From assembly GCA_013398955.1 (NCBI GenBank), contig VWPU01008487.1:145589-209588 (forward strand): a DNA stretch of 64,000 nt, given 5' to 3'. Below are positions 1 through 27,800 of this stretch, piece by piece (position 1 is the first letter of the stretch; each line of letters opens with the position of its first letter). The position numbers and the translations under genes are program-made. The notes beneath the pieces are model-generated. The model saw only the letters and a program-made list of their open reading frames with translations. It was not told the origin of the DNA and did no database searches. This DNA comes from Callaeas wilsoni (taxonomy: Eukaryota > Chordata > Aves > Passeriformes > Callaeidae).

Positions 1-16189
<16,189 letters not shown>

Positions 16190-16320
16190 TTGTGGCTCGT
16201 GGTTCAGTTCTTGAGTTTTTAGACTGTTAGGCAAAATTTTGCACATGTTGTGCACTCCAGAGAACACCAGAAAACAAAAGACATCCAAGCAAAATTAGTA
16301 CCTTTTTTTAGAAACAGTGT

Positions 16321-16326
16321 AATAAA
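16321..16326 (+). terminator. AATAAA, possible proximal poly(A) signal of GRM3
   Basis: An exact AATAAA lies 132 nt after the GRM3 stop. Whether it is used cannot be told from sequence; no clear GT-rich downstream element was seen close by. Confidence 0.3.
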
Positions 16327-16639
16327 TTATTTTTGAGGATTGTACAGTATATAGTGACGTTCTGGAACTTTTTAGACTGATTTTAGCCCTTCTGTTGTTA
16401 ACGGTCGTAAGGGACATGTAAATAACCATGGTTCACAATGTGCATAGTCCTGCAGTAAGGGAGTGATTGTTGCAAGCACAGTTGCAATGTTAGGTGACTT
16501 CTTTCCTACGAATTTTTTTTGTAGCTCCTTGTTGTAATTAACTTAGATTGCATTTCTATGTTGTATATTACAGTTACCTTACGTGTAACAGATTGGTTTT
16601 CTCAGCACAAAACAGCAGTATTAATGTAAAGGCACCAAT

Positions 16640-16645
16640 AATAAA
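16640..16645 (+). terminator. AATAAA, likely main poly(A) signal of GRM3
   Basis: An exact AATAAA in the context CCAATAATAAAAAG lies 451 nt after the stop. It is followed within about 20-40 nt by T/GT-rich sequence, the usual arrangement for cleavage. The transcript end is inferred. Confidence 0.55.
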
Positions 16646-18032
16646 AAGATAAAAGTTTTTCAGCATGGTTTCATTTTTGTTTCTTACTCTTTCAAAATCG
16701 TTACATTTTTGTAGAGAGCAGGTTAGGTAAAAAGGATAAAAAGTCTGGAGTGTGTGTACAAGGGTATTTGTGTGTTGGTCTGTGTCTGTGTTATAAAATC
16801 CATATCACAATATATGTGCTTATGATTAATGCTTTTCCAATAGTCACATAGAAATTCCCTCCTCTTAAAAAACCTTCCACATTATTAAAGCATCTCAATT
16901 TTTTTTTGGTTATTAAAATGTAGGGTAATTTTCAAAAGTAAAAATGTCTAATTTCATCTTAATGAGATATTAGCAAAAAATTTTGGACTCCTGGTTCACT
17001 CATTTGGCATGACTAAATGCTGTCATGCACACAATAGATTGGTAGCGTATAAAAACAAAGAGAATTTAGATTAGGTTGGAAGAAAATCTGTCAGAAAATT
17101 AGCTAAGACTGTTTACTATCTCTAGCCAAAACAAAACTGGTTCAGCTTGTCTGCATCAACAGAGCTGTGAAAGGTAATTGGAGCACCACAGAGACCAGAA
17201 AGTCAAAAAAGAGAAATGCAGGAGACATTTACACACATCTCTGGGGTGACCTTTGTGCTCAAACAAAATGCTTCAAACACACATCCCACCTACTAAGACA
17301 ATTGCAAAATACCTTAAAAGTCTGGCTTTTGAAACTGCACTCTTAAAGCTGCCCTCACTTTATTGAAACAATCTGAAATCCTCCCTTTTGCCAGGTCCAA
17401 AAAGTCATTAAGGAAACAAACACACCTCTGATTAATGTGTCTGAGCATATTTACCTAAGGGCTTGTTCCCATTGATCTCATTCCAGCTGAGGTCAGTAGC
17501 AAAATTCTCATTGACTTCAAAGGCAACACTGGAGAGGCTTGAAAGTCAGAAACTATGGATACACAATGTGGGATGTACATATTCTCTGGAGCCCAGTTCT
17601 CCTGCACTTGCAGATGTTTTCACACATTTCTGGAAAGCTGCAAGTCCTTCAGGGCTGAACTGGCAAAGGAAGCAGCTGTTATTTGGAATGCAAAAATTAA
17701 AGATGCAGGTTCTTAAAATTCCTGCTCATAGATAGCTGCTTATATTTTCTAAACATCCACATGTCCACCAGCAGAGACTTCTTGATGTCAATGCTTCCAT
17801 GACTGGCTACACAGGCAGCCATTCAAGCCTCTGCATGACGGAGCTGTCCAGAACAGGAATCCCTGTGACTTTCCCCAGAATACACATAGGTCAGCCTGCC
17901 CTATATGCAGAGCTCTGCACTCAGCTTCTTCTTCTCCACAACCTCTGGCATGCCTAATACTTCAGACTTGTTTCCCTCCTTGATGCAGGGCACAGGATCA
18001 AGTTTTGACAGGCTGGGAGTCTTCCTTTTCAA

Positions 18033-18107
18033 ATTCTATTCTATTCTATTCTATTCTATTCTATTCTATTCTATTCTATTCTATTCTATTCTATTCTATT
18101 CTATTCT
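18033..18107. repeat. (ATTCT)n pentanucleotide array, about 15 copies
   Basis: A near-perfect tandem array of ATTCT/CTATT, directly abutting the 3' end of an antisense CR1. Intergenic between GRM3 and ELAPOR2; no interruptions seen. Confidence 0.97.
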
Positions 18108-18560
18108 TCCAAGCTGGAAGAGACCCTCAAGATCATCGAGTCCAACCTCTGTCCCAACACCTCAACTAAACTAAACCATGGCACTGAGTACCACATCCAA
18201 TCTCTTTTTAAATACGTCCAGGGATGGTGATTCCACCACCTCCCTGGGTAGACCATTCCCATATTTTATCACTCTTTCTGTAAAAAATTTTCTCCTAATA
18301 TCCAACCTATATTTCCCTTGGCGCAACTTAAGACTGTGTCCTCTTGTTCTATCAGTTGTTGCCTGGAAAAAGAGACCAACCCCCACCTCACTACAACCAC
18401 CTTTCAAGAAGTTGTAGAGAGTGATAAGGTCACCTCTGAGTCTCCTCTTCTCCAGGCTAAACAACCCCAGCTCCCTCAGCCGTTCCTCATAGGGCTTGTG
18501 TTCCAAGCCCCTCACCAGCCTTGTTGCCCTCATCAAGACCTCCTAAAGCACCTCAGGTTG
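18108..18560 (-). mobile_element. CR1 LINE 3' fragment, relatively young (antisense)
   Basis: Minus-strand translation gives the well-known end of CR1 ORF2: [20 protein letters not shown], then [40 protein letters not shown] and [14 protein letters not shown]. The frame of about 120 codons remains open, so it is less decayed than other copies here. 5'-truncated, as usual for CR1, so it cannot move by itself. Confidence 0.93.
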
Positions 18561-20989
18561 GGCAGCTACATTCATTTGACTTTGGTGTGCTCTTTTGTGC
18601 ACTAAGAGGCTGGTCACAGTGTGACAAAAGGTCAGAATACCTGACCATAATGCTGATGTCTCATCTTTATGGAGCTCTTAAAAATGCCTAGGCCAATGAG
18701 AGTTTCTTCTCGATTTTTATGGAAAGCCACAATCAGGGTCAAATGCACTTCATCGAACACTCACTGTTTACAAGGACTAAGTAAATAGCTACATCTCAGA
18801 TTGTCAACCCCTTCTCCCTTTGTACTCAGTGGAAGGAAGTAGGTATAATTCCCATGGCTTATCTCAAGCAGACACTTCAGGCAGGGATGAAACTCTTCAA
18901 ATAAAGGCAAGCACGGCTTGCTCAGATCACAGAGTTTGCACTAAAAATTAAGGCATTGTGTCAGATGAATTCCAGCCCCAGAATCTAAATTGACATTACT
19001 GAAGTTAATTTATAGCAGGTGAGGATCTCACTGTGCTGGAGTTTTCATTCATTTTGACAGCACTATTGAGAAAATGACCCAGTGTCTGTGTCTGTGTCTG
19101 AACGCCTGCTATGAATACTTAGTTGGCTTGAAAGCCACTTGCATGTGGGGTTTTCATCCAAAAAAAAACCAACAACCAAAACATGCAGAGCTCTGGAGTT
19201 CCATCCCCACCGAATGCTCCTGACATTCTTGTACTTTATTCAGGCTTGTCTTGAAAGCCTTTCACTACTTTCCATTGGATGTCCATGGATGCAGATTGTT
19301 TGGTATTGCCTGATGAAGTAATCCAGTTTCAAAACACAGCAGGACGGAAAAGGAAAATGTCAAAGCAGAGGCTTTCCACACCATCCTGGCATGAAACCTT
19401 CTAAGAAAGGGAATTTTAATTTTTTTTTTTCTTTGCTGTTGTTGCACATCATTAGTTTCTCTATTTAAAACAGTCTATAGTTTTTGTATCCATTTATGTA
19501 AAACTTGGGTTCAGAGTACAAACCTTTTCCAGTCTCTCTACTGCTCCCATCATATTTAAAGATTTGAGCAGTTCACCTCAAAAGAGGGGGGTCCTGTCAA
19601 AGTTCCTCCCAAGCACCCTGACTGTGAGCCTTGAGAGTCATCACACTGCTCTGAGCCCTGCACTCTTGGGAGAGAAATGCTGAAATCAGAGGAAATCCTG
19701 TGGAGGACAGCAAGGGTTAACCCAGCATCTACAATGCCTTACTGAAGGCTGAAGAAAACTTTAAGTTTTTATTCAGAAGCCGTAAGTTCCAAGTACCTCG
19801 GCTCCCTGATAAAAATCACAATTGCAGAAAGGTTTGTGGAAAACTGATCACTTTTTATTCATTGGCAGAACAGAAAAATAAGACTCAAAAAGTTTATTGT
19901 AGGCCAATCTGAAATAAACAAGGTTTGTGGGGTTTTTTGTCTTTGTTCATGGGTTTGGATGTGGTTTTTGGTGGTTTAGTTTGATTTGCTTTTTGAGAAG
20001 AGATGTTTGGTTTTTACATCTTTAATGAAGTTTGAAAGCAAGGTCAAAGTCTACTGTGGAAAACCAAAATATTTTCTTTTTTCTTCAAACAATTGTTTGT
20101 CCTCAATTAATCGAACACAGCTGTTGTGTTCACGCATAGCCAGACCAATTTTAAAATGAATTGTCTTTTCATACTGAAAAATCAAAACCTATTTTAAAAA
20201 GATCATGTTCTCCCTGAATGGAAACAATTCAAAAAATCAAGAAAAAAAATTCCAAAATATCCTGACCACACCCAGAAATTTCAGCTCTGTTTAAGGAGAT
20301 TTCCACTGCAATCCTTCACCCAATTAGTACAATTAGAGGAAGTGAGACCAAAACAAACCGTTAACTCATCACCAAATGCGGCGTGATGTCCATGGTGCCA
20401 TTGCCTACTCATTAATGCCTGCAGTCTGCAAGACAAAGGGCAGAAGCTGTTCATCCAGAGCCACCTCAAAGCTTCTCAGCAACACAAACACAGGAAAAAC
20501 TGAGCTTTCTCACTGCAAGAGGAAAAGGCCAGGGCTAGGCTGGGCTGGTTTTGCAGAGGAAAAGGATGGAGTAGCAAATACCCATCACAAAACCCTGCTG
20601 TGGCTCTTAGGTGCTGTTACAGCAGCAGCCTCACAGTACACGGACCTTAAGGAATTCTCCCTGATGAGCTCTTACTCTACATATTCAGAGGAAAAACCAA
20701 AACACAATGGCAGCTTATGATCAACTCAATTCTTGTGTCTCCCTCTTTCCTGCTGCATGAATTCAGTGTGGGTATATCCAGCCAGGTGACTGGGGATGTC
20801 ACTGCACACTGTGACACACACTGCAGATTCTAGGATGAGCCTAACTTCTTTTATTTCTATTCCTCTCCCCTTACATCTTACCAAAGCAGCACAGTTCAGA
20901 AGTCTTCAACAAGAAACAAAAACTAGGGGATTCAGTGAAAGCAGCACACAAGGGGAAGGACTAAGGGAGAACACCACCAAAGCTAAGCA

Positions 20990-21275
20990 GAATTTCACAA
21001 GAGTTCTCTTGAGGTTATCACTGAGAAGAGAAGGCTCTGGGGAGACCTCATTGCAGCCTTCCAGTACCGAAAGAGGGCTTATAAAAAAGTTACTTTTTAT
21101 ATGGGCAGATAGTAATAGAACAAGAGGGAATGGTTTCAAACTAAAACAGGAGATATTTAGATTATGTGCTAGGGGAAAATACTGTGAGGACAGCGACAGA
21201 CTGGAATGTGCTTGCCAGAGAAGTTGTGGAATATTATCTAGAACAGCTATTTAAGTCCTCCATGCTTCATGATAT
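20990..21275 (+). mobile_element. CR1 LINE fragment, diverged
   Basis: Sense frame shows LRREGSGETSLQPSSTERGL and [18 protein letters not shown], matching the CR1 ORF2 end (GDLI..., DRTRGNGLKL, RF/IFRL). Interrupted afterwards by frame shifts. Confidence 0.8.
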
Positions 21276-22704
21276 GGACCAGCCAGCAGCATGCCTTGCT
21301 GAGGAGGAAATGTCATCCCCACTGGTGTGTCAGCACCAATTGTAGCTGCTTCTGTGCTTACATTGAAGCATCTGTGTTGGTCACTGCTGGAGAAGAGTCA
21401 ACAACCACTGGCTCCTAAATGGTGACACCCGCTGCTATCTGATTACAATGAAGTACCTTGATTTTACACGTACTACTGGCCCTGGAAGGACAAAAACTGC
21501 AAACTTTCCCCTCTACTAACAAAGAATCCCAGAACCTATTTTTCAAAAGCAAAGAGTCAAATCCTTTCTTTGAACAAAGATTATAGATCATTGAAGCTAC
21601 TCAGCAATTTCCCACTGTGGCTCTAACACACTGAATTTTCCCCAAAGCTTAATCAATAGTATTCTGTATTACAAACACCAACTAACATAATCAGAGCCAA
21701 GCCAGAACACATTCTTTGTGCATTTCCACCCTAGCAAGGACTGTCAAAGCTGGGACAATGACGTTCTGCTAATTTGCCAATAATTTATACAGACACCACT
21801 AAAATGTGCTTAATCCTCAAAGAGATTCAGTTGCTTGACTCCAGATTTCAAAGAAAAGCATGCAAATGCAGCAATAAAATGTATTCCGTTTAATCAAGCG
21901 AACACATAACAGACTGATTCACATTGTTTTATGGCATCAAGTAACAGTTTTTTGATGTGATTCCATGTGGAAGAAAAGGGGGAGGTTGCTGTAAGTATAT
22001 TTTGGGAGAGCACTAGAAGAGGTCACAGACAGCTGATTTCTTAGTGAAGTGTTAAAGGCTTCCAAAATTTGTCTCTTATGGGAAAATGGAAACTTCCCCT
22101 CTCTACTACATCTTTAACAGAAAGAACAGCAGAAGTCAGTTCAAATATTTCAGTTTACACTTCCTTAATCGTTGAAAAATGCAGTTTTCTTATTTTAAGG
22201 TAAGTAAAGTCTACAGTATTGGTTTGCATCCCACTATGTTAGCACTGCACCAGATACACCATTAGACTGCCTGGGAGAGTGTTCAACAACATCATGATAA
22301 ACCATTTGGAAGCAGAGCTGAGAAGAGTCATACAGCAAAGTCTGTCACAGCTGTCAAAAAATTCCATTCCATTTTATTTGGAAAATATAATGGAAAGAGA
22401 AGGGAACCAAATGAAACCTGTGTGGTATTAAGTCAAATTAAATATAGTTCATAAAAATTAAGGCATTTCTGCATTACAGGGATATGGGTCCAATGATGAC
22501 AAAAGAAATGGTGTTCTGGAGAATGAACTGTAATTATGGCAGAGAAAACATATGGAGAGAGAAGGGAAAAAAACAAAGGAGATGTAGACAGATGCAATTT
22601 GATGGCAGTGAAAAGTTCTACTCATGACTGAAGACCTGCAATGTTCAGGAAAGGCTGTGGTGCCACCAAACATCTCAAGTCCAAAATTTCAAATATATTT
22701 TTAC

Positions 22705-22710
22705 TTTATT
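22705..22710 (-). terminator. AATAAA on minus strand, candidate distal poly(A) signal for ELAPOR2
   Basis: The exact hexamer lies about 2 kb after the stop. Minus-strand sequence 30-45 nt further on (GAGATGTTTGGTGGC) is GT-rich, as in a downstream element. Confidence 0.35.
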
Positions 22711-23237
22711 TTATGAATGTCCATCAGATATATATCTTTGATGCTACAACACACTAGTTGAATAAAAATCAACAACATAAAAACCCTCATCATAAAAGAT
22801 CCAAGAAGTGAAATCCCAAAGCCATAACCATTTACTCTGTGAGCATATCATCTTTGACAACCATACATAAATGACATCATGACAACAAATACAATGTACA
22901 ATAATAAGTGTGCAATGGTACAAAATATACAAAAAGGAATGTGTATTTAATATACATTCAACATTACCCCATAAAAACCTTGGTTGGGAAAGTGAAGTGC
23001 CTTTTCAAGACCAACAGAAAATGTACACCACTTCAGCTAAGATGCCTGAAGGATCTCCCACCAAAAGAGTAGTGCGTGTTCTTTACTGGAACTATAAAAT
23101 AACTGAGCTGAATTTTCCCTAATGAAAAAAGAAATCTAAACTTCATAAAATTTTTGTCCACGTCTAGTGTGTAATAAAATATTTTAGAGTGCAGAAAATT
23201 CAGTTTAATTTAAATTTTACTTAAAACTGGGCCCTCT

Positions 23238-23243
23238 TTTATT
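23238..23243 (-). terminator. AATAAA on minus strand, candidate proximal poly(A) signal for ELAPOR2
   Basis: The exact hexamer lies about 1.5 kb after the ELAPOR2 stop. No distinct downstream GT-rich element was recognised. Confidence 0.25.
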
Positions 23244-23696
23244 GATAGACCTAGCTCAGTCATATAAAATCAAAAATCTATATTCCTTATAGTAAAAAGA
23301 CTATTTCTGCCCATGTCTCTTTTCTGGTTTTGATGCATTCCACAATTCACATAAATTTGCTGTAATGGAAATATGAGTCTGACCAGAGGTCAATACAAGA
23401 ATCGTTGCTCATTTTCTCTGGCTCTATACAAGTCTTGCATAATTTTACTCAAATATTTTTTGCCTAAGTTTCAGATTCCTTTGAGTTTGACCTCAGTGGG
23501 AATTTCAGGAAATTATTATTGTGGATATTATGAAGATCACATGCTTGTAATGTGGCTGATTTTATGGAAAAGTCCACCTAGCCTCCAGTTTCCAAGGCAC
23601 CGCTTTGTGCCTTTCCTCCAGAGCTGGTACTTGCACTGACACAGGATGCATTTAGATGCTCTGCAAGTGCATAACCCATGCTCAGCTCTGCTGGAC

Positions 23697-23783
23697 ATCC
23701 ATCCATCCGTCCATCCATCCATCCATCCATCTATCCATCCATCCATCCATCCACCCACCCATCCATCCATCCTCCCTCCCTCC
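23697..23783. repeat. (CATC)n tetranucleotide array
   Basis: About 87 bp of ATCC/CATC units with GTCC, TATC and CACC variants, ending in CCTCCCTCC. Minus-strand frame would read Trp-Met-Asp-Gly repeats, an artefact. It falls in the putative ELAPOR2 3'UTR. Confidence 0.95.
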
Positions 23784-24754
23784 TCACGCGGGCCCAGGAA
23801 TAAAGGAGGCTGAGTATTTCTAACAAGCCTCCCAACTGACAGAGCTGATCCCTGATTCCCAAAAGTAGAGATTTTTGCTGTACCTCCAGAGTTCAGGCTT
23901 TGCTGGTTCCCAGTCCTGTGAAAGGTGACATTTTCAGCCCAAGGGAGGACACTGAATCTGCCAAAGACCTCTCTTGAAAGGACAAGCTTCCACAGAGAGG
24001 GACAAGTGCGACTCACACTGTAGGTACCACGTTACGTCTCTTTATAGAGTTTGAACCTGCTGCTGCCTACAAGCTCACGGACCCAGACCTACAACTCACA
24101 CAACAGCAGGGACCACGTTTAAATTTAATAGCACTAGGTTTTACCCCAGTCCTGATGGCCATGACTTAGGCACCAGAATGGGCTCAATTTGCAGGTGCAA
24201 CACCATTCCTCCCATATGAGAACACAGACCATCCAGACCTTCAAAGCATTAAGATCAAAAGTATTTCCCAAAGTTCAAAACTCACCTGAGGCTCATTCCA
24301 AGTACCATTCACAATTTTGATTTCAAAAGAGACTCACAGTTATGCCAGCAAACAACAACACAGGAGGTTGCAGGCCTCTCTGAAAATAATTTCTTAGGAA
24401 TATGCGTAGAAGGAGTGAGAAGGAAACGAAAGGTACCTATAAATCATATGGCATGCCTGAGTGATGCCCAGGTGAATGCAAAAAATTCATATTATTTGCA
24501 GTATGTATATCTCTTCCTGAGTTGAATTTCATTCCCAGTATGGAATCCAAGCATCTGCTTTCTTTTTTTGGCAAGGTACTCAATCACATGGTAAGGCAAT
24601 CCAATTTTCTGGTTTGCTTCCTGTCTTCTTTCCTCCTAAATGGCCAAGCATTTCTCACCAAGATCACCACTACAATGTGTGCCAGAATATGTTTAAAATA
24701 TGGTCCTGTAAAAATAGAAATTAGGTTTGTTTCTTTGAAGGCAGCATTAATTCT

Positions 24755-24814
24755 TCATATATTCTGGGATCTTGAAGATTTCAGCTGAACAGATTCAAAA
24801 TTATCTTCCTTTTC
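24755..24814 (-). CDS. ELAPOR2: ELAPOR2 last coding exon (60 nt) with stop
   Basis: Acceptor CCATTGCAG ends at 24815; 19 codons [19 protein letters not shown] and TGA at 24755-24757. It joins in phase 0 to SLATK. I recall the mammalian protein ending almost identically (EKEDHFESVQLKTSRSPNI). Found by reading the reverse strand for this tail; too short to appear as an ORF. Confidence 0.92.
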   Translation of the reverse strand, partial: EKEDNFESVQLKSSRSQNI

Positions 24815-27800
24815 CTGCAATGGAAAAGACATGTTCTCATCAAGTGGATTTCCTCAAAATGTCTCCAGCAGTCAGCAAAATCACTTCTTCTCTCAATATC
24901 CTTTGACAAAAACTTAACTTTATTTTTACTACAGTAATTAAGTGCACAGTTTGACCCTTTAATGTTTAATAATATTACTAATCCTATAAAAATTTGCCAA
25001 ACCAATAAAATTATGCTATAGCTATTGTTCATGGTACTTATTTTAGAGGGTACAGGGAAAGTTTCATATTCATAGAATAGGACAGGTAGTCTGAGCTGGG
25101 GAATTGCAAGGTAATCGTCTCTATGTTTATTATCACTTAATTATGTGTTTCCTACAATATATAAAATGCTTGAAGCATAGTCGGTGAGTGTAAACACTAC
25201 TGCCTTGCTCCTGGATTCCAATCTCAATACCTCTGGGAAACCCACAAGACAAAAAGAGTCTACAAATCATTTGCCATCTTAAAAATCAGGGCTAGAGGGT
25301 TGAGTTTTCTCTCTGTTTTCATTTTCTGGGTGACAGCCTAGGCCATCTGGCCAGTAGGCATCAAGGTGAGCGAGAAATGTCGACATACACATTCAAATAA
25401 TTTGGAAACTATCTTAAACTACCTTCATAACCTGATTTTTAAAGCCTCTACTCAGACCAGGACAGCCTGGTGCAGATGTGAGGAAGAAGGAGGAAACTGT
25501 CCTATGCTGGTCTAGTGAAAAATACATGTTCTGAAGAACCTGGTATTGTTGTGCTGGAGACAACAGATGCAACTAGAACAGCCTCCAATCCAAAACAGGT
25601 TTGTATTTACTTGGCTTCTTATCTTCTCCTTAAAAGTAAGTCATCCCTTTCTATACTACAGGCCTAGCCCTCAATCTCTCAGGTACTCAAACCCACTGAT
25701 ATCTTTGTGCCATGCTGGCAGAAATGGCACTGCCTGAAGCTTGAACATACAGTTAGGATACTGCAGATTTTCTTTCTCTCTCATTTTACATTTCTCCTTT
25801 TTCTCCCCTGTTTTCCTCCATATATTTTTTCTGTATTTTACATGCATATGTAGCAGGACATGAACTTCTTCATCTTTTGCATAAATGAAAAGCGATGCCT
25901 GTAACATTTGTTTTCGATAAATATATATTAAATTTGAGTTATCTGCAGGGATATAGGACACAGAGCTGAGTAAGCTAATGAGGTACTGGAAGTCGAGTTT
26001 GCCAGCTATTGTTATCTAGCAGTAAAAAAAGGAGCAAGCTTAGAAATATCTGACAAGCTTGTTGAAAAAGGAGAGAACACTCAGGAGGCCTGCTACAGTG
26101 GATACAGGAACATTAGAAAACTCCAAGCAGGCATTCAAGTTGTCTGAATACTAAAGTACTAAAGCTTACTTCTATTTTTGCAATATCACCAGAAAACTTG
26201 ATGTGATTTGATTTTATTTACATTTTCAATATTCTCAATATTGAATTAATATTGAATTTCTCCCCCTTTCCACAAGGAAGAGAATTGATTTTGCAGGACA
26301 AATCGTCAGGCTGGGGTCAAGAGAAAGTTCTACACATTTTCTGTGCAATGGTAACTTCTCCTAGGGTTATAATATCTGGGGAGCAGGTAGTGTGGCAAGA
26401 GGACACCAGTCAAATAAAAAAAGTAAAAGAATGAAGAGATGGAAGAATAATAAGGGGAAAAAAAGGCAGCACACAAGTTTTAATTACATGGCACTCAATC
26501 ACAGAAAGAAAAAAAAGGGATACAAGGAAAAAAAAATCTCAAAATTCAACATTCTGAGATATTATTTGGACAATAAACTAGAGTACCATGTTTTAAAATT
26601 AATTTTTATTATTATCCTGTAAGAGACTTTCCTATGAAGGTTCTTTAGGTTCTTCCTTTTAAGAAACTTTCTAAGAAACCCACTTCAACGAAACTGTTTG
26701 AAAGGGAAAATGTCACTTGCCTTTATCCTGATCATAACAGCTGTCCCCACTGGAATCCCTTAAAGAAAACGCCACCCTTCCCATAGCACAGACTTCAAGG
26801 CACTTGGAACAAAGACCAAAGAGCTTTTGGGATCTACCATGATGGCCCTCTGTGGCTCCTCTCAGAAATGTTCAAAGAACACCAAAGACTTTGGTGCTGT
26901 CAATTCAGACATGCATCCACATCACACATACTGCAGAAAAAAATGGGGTTTTTGGTGTTGCTTCCCACTGAAATGGAGGAGGCTGCTGTGTTGGGCAACA
27001 GGCTGAAGCTGATGCTTCCTCTGCTACTGAGTCCTACTCAAAATTATGGTTCTCAAGTCAGCCGTGAAGCCAGCCCAGGTGAGCTGCAAGCAGCTGGCTG
27101 GTGGCTCTGTTTCCAATGTTAATTTTTTGTATCTCTAATAGCTGTGTTCGCCTCAGCAATGGATGTGCCTGGGAGGATTCCGGGAAAAAGGTTCTCTCAG
27201 CCATTAACTGTTTTTTTCTGGTGTCACCCATGTAATAAAAAATGTTACTGAAATCTCCCTGTGGAGGAATGAGCATTTACCCAAAACCCTACAACATTTC
27301 TTAATTTTACCCAGACTGCGGGTTTCAGCAGATCACTATGGACTGGATGAGGTATGTGTGGGAGGCTGCACTGCTGTGAAATTAGCATCAAAAACTCATC
27401 ACATCCAGTAATAAATAAAGGTAATAATTATTTTTAGCATTAATATTGATAATTACTACTCACCTTTGTTGCCAAGGACTTGAGCTTCCCCAGCAGTGAC
27501 TGCTTATTTGAATATACTATTTCTTCTTCATTATCTTCTCCTTCCATTATAGCACAGCTGTCAGCAGCTGGCAGTTCACACTCTTTTGAGTTCGTTGTCA
27601 TCACTAATTTGGAATATTTATACTCCAGCCTGAAGATAAAAAGCCACACAGGAACAGATTTTTTCTCAAATGTCCCATACTCAGAGTTTTTGTAATTTAG
27701 ATTGCCCACAGTCCTCTCACATAGTTACTTCTGAGGTATTTAGAGGAAATTAGATACTTGTCAATCATTAAAAATACGTAACCAAAATAGTATTAACAAT

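Larger units (their letters stand above)
16190..16665 (+). other. GRM3: GRM3 3' untranslated region
   Basis: AT-rich sequence without coding potential follows the stop. It ends near the stronger of two poly(A) signals (16640-16645), after which T-rich sequence (CATGGTTTCATTTTTGTTTC) resembles a downstream element. The first 41 nt would be coding in the alternative frame described in the findings. Its 3' limit is inferred from the signal, not observed. Confidence 0.6.
16666..22704. other. Intergenic region between convergent GRM3 and ELAPOR2
   Basis: About 6 kb, AT-rich. It holds the ATTCT array, two CR1 fragments and no recognisable gene, promoter or RNA gene. Boundaries depend on the inferred transcript ends. 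Confidence 0.6.
22705..24754 (-). other. ELAPOR2: Probable ELAPOR2 3' untranslated region
   Basis: Non-coding sequence after the ELAPOR2 stop, read on the minus strand. It contains a CCAT tetranucleotide array (23697-23783). Two AATAAA motifs on the minus strand (23238-23243 and 22705-22710) are candidate ends. The extent is a guess without transcript data. Confidence 0.35.

Noticed and set aside
18171..18536. Minus-strand 121-codon open frame as a host gene
   Set aside because: The protein is the end of CR1 ORF2; annotated as a repeat.
23537..24016. Minus-strand 159-codon frame with Trp-Met-Asp-Gly repeats
   Set aside because: Created by the CATC tetranucleotide array; flanking sequence has no family resemblance.
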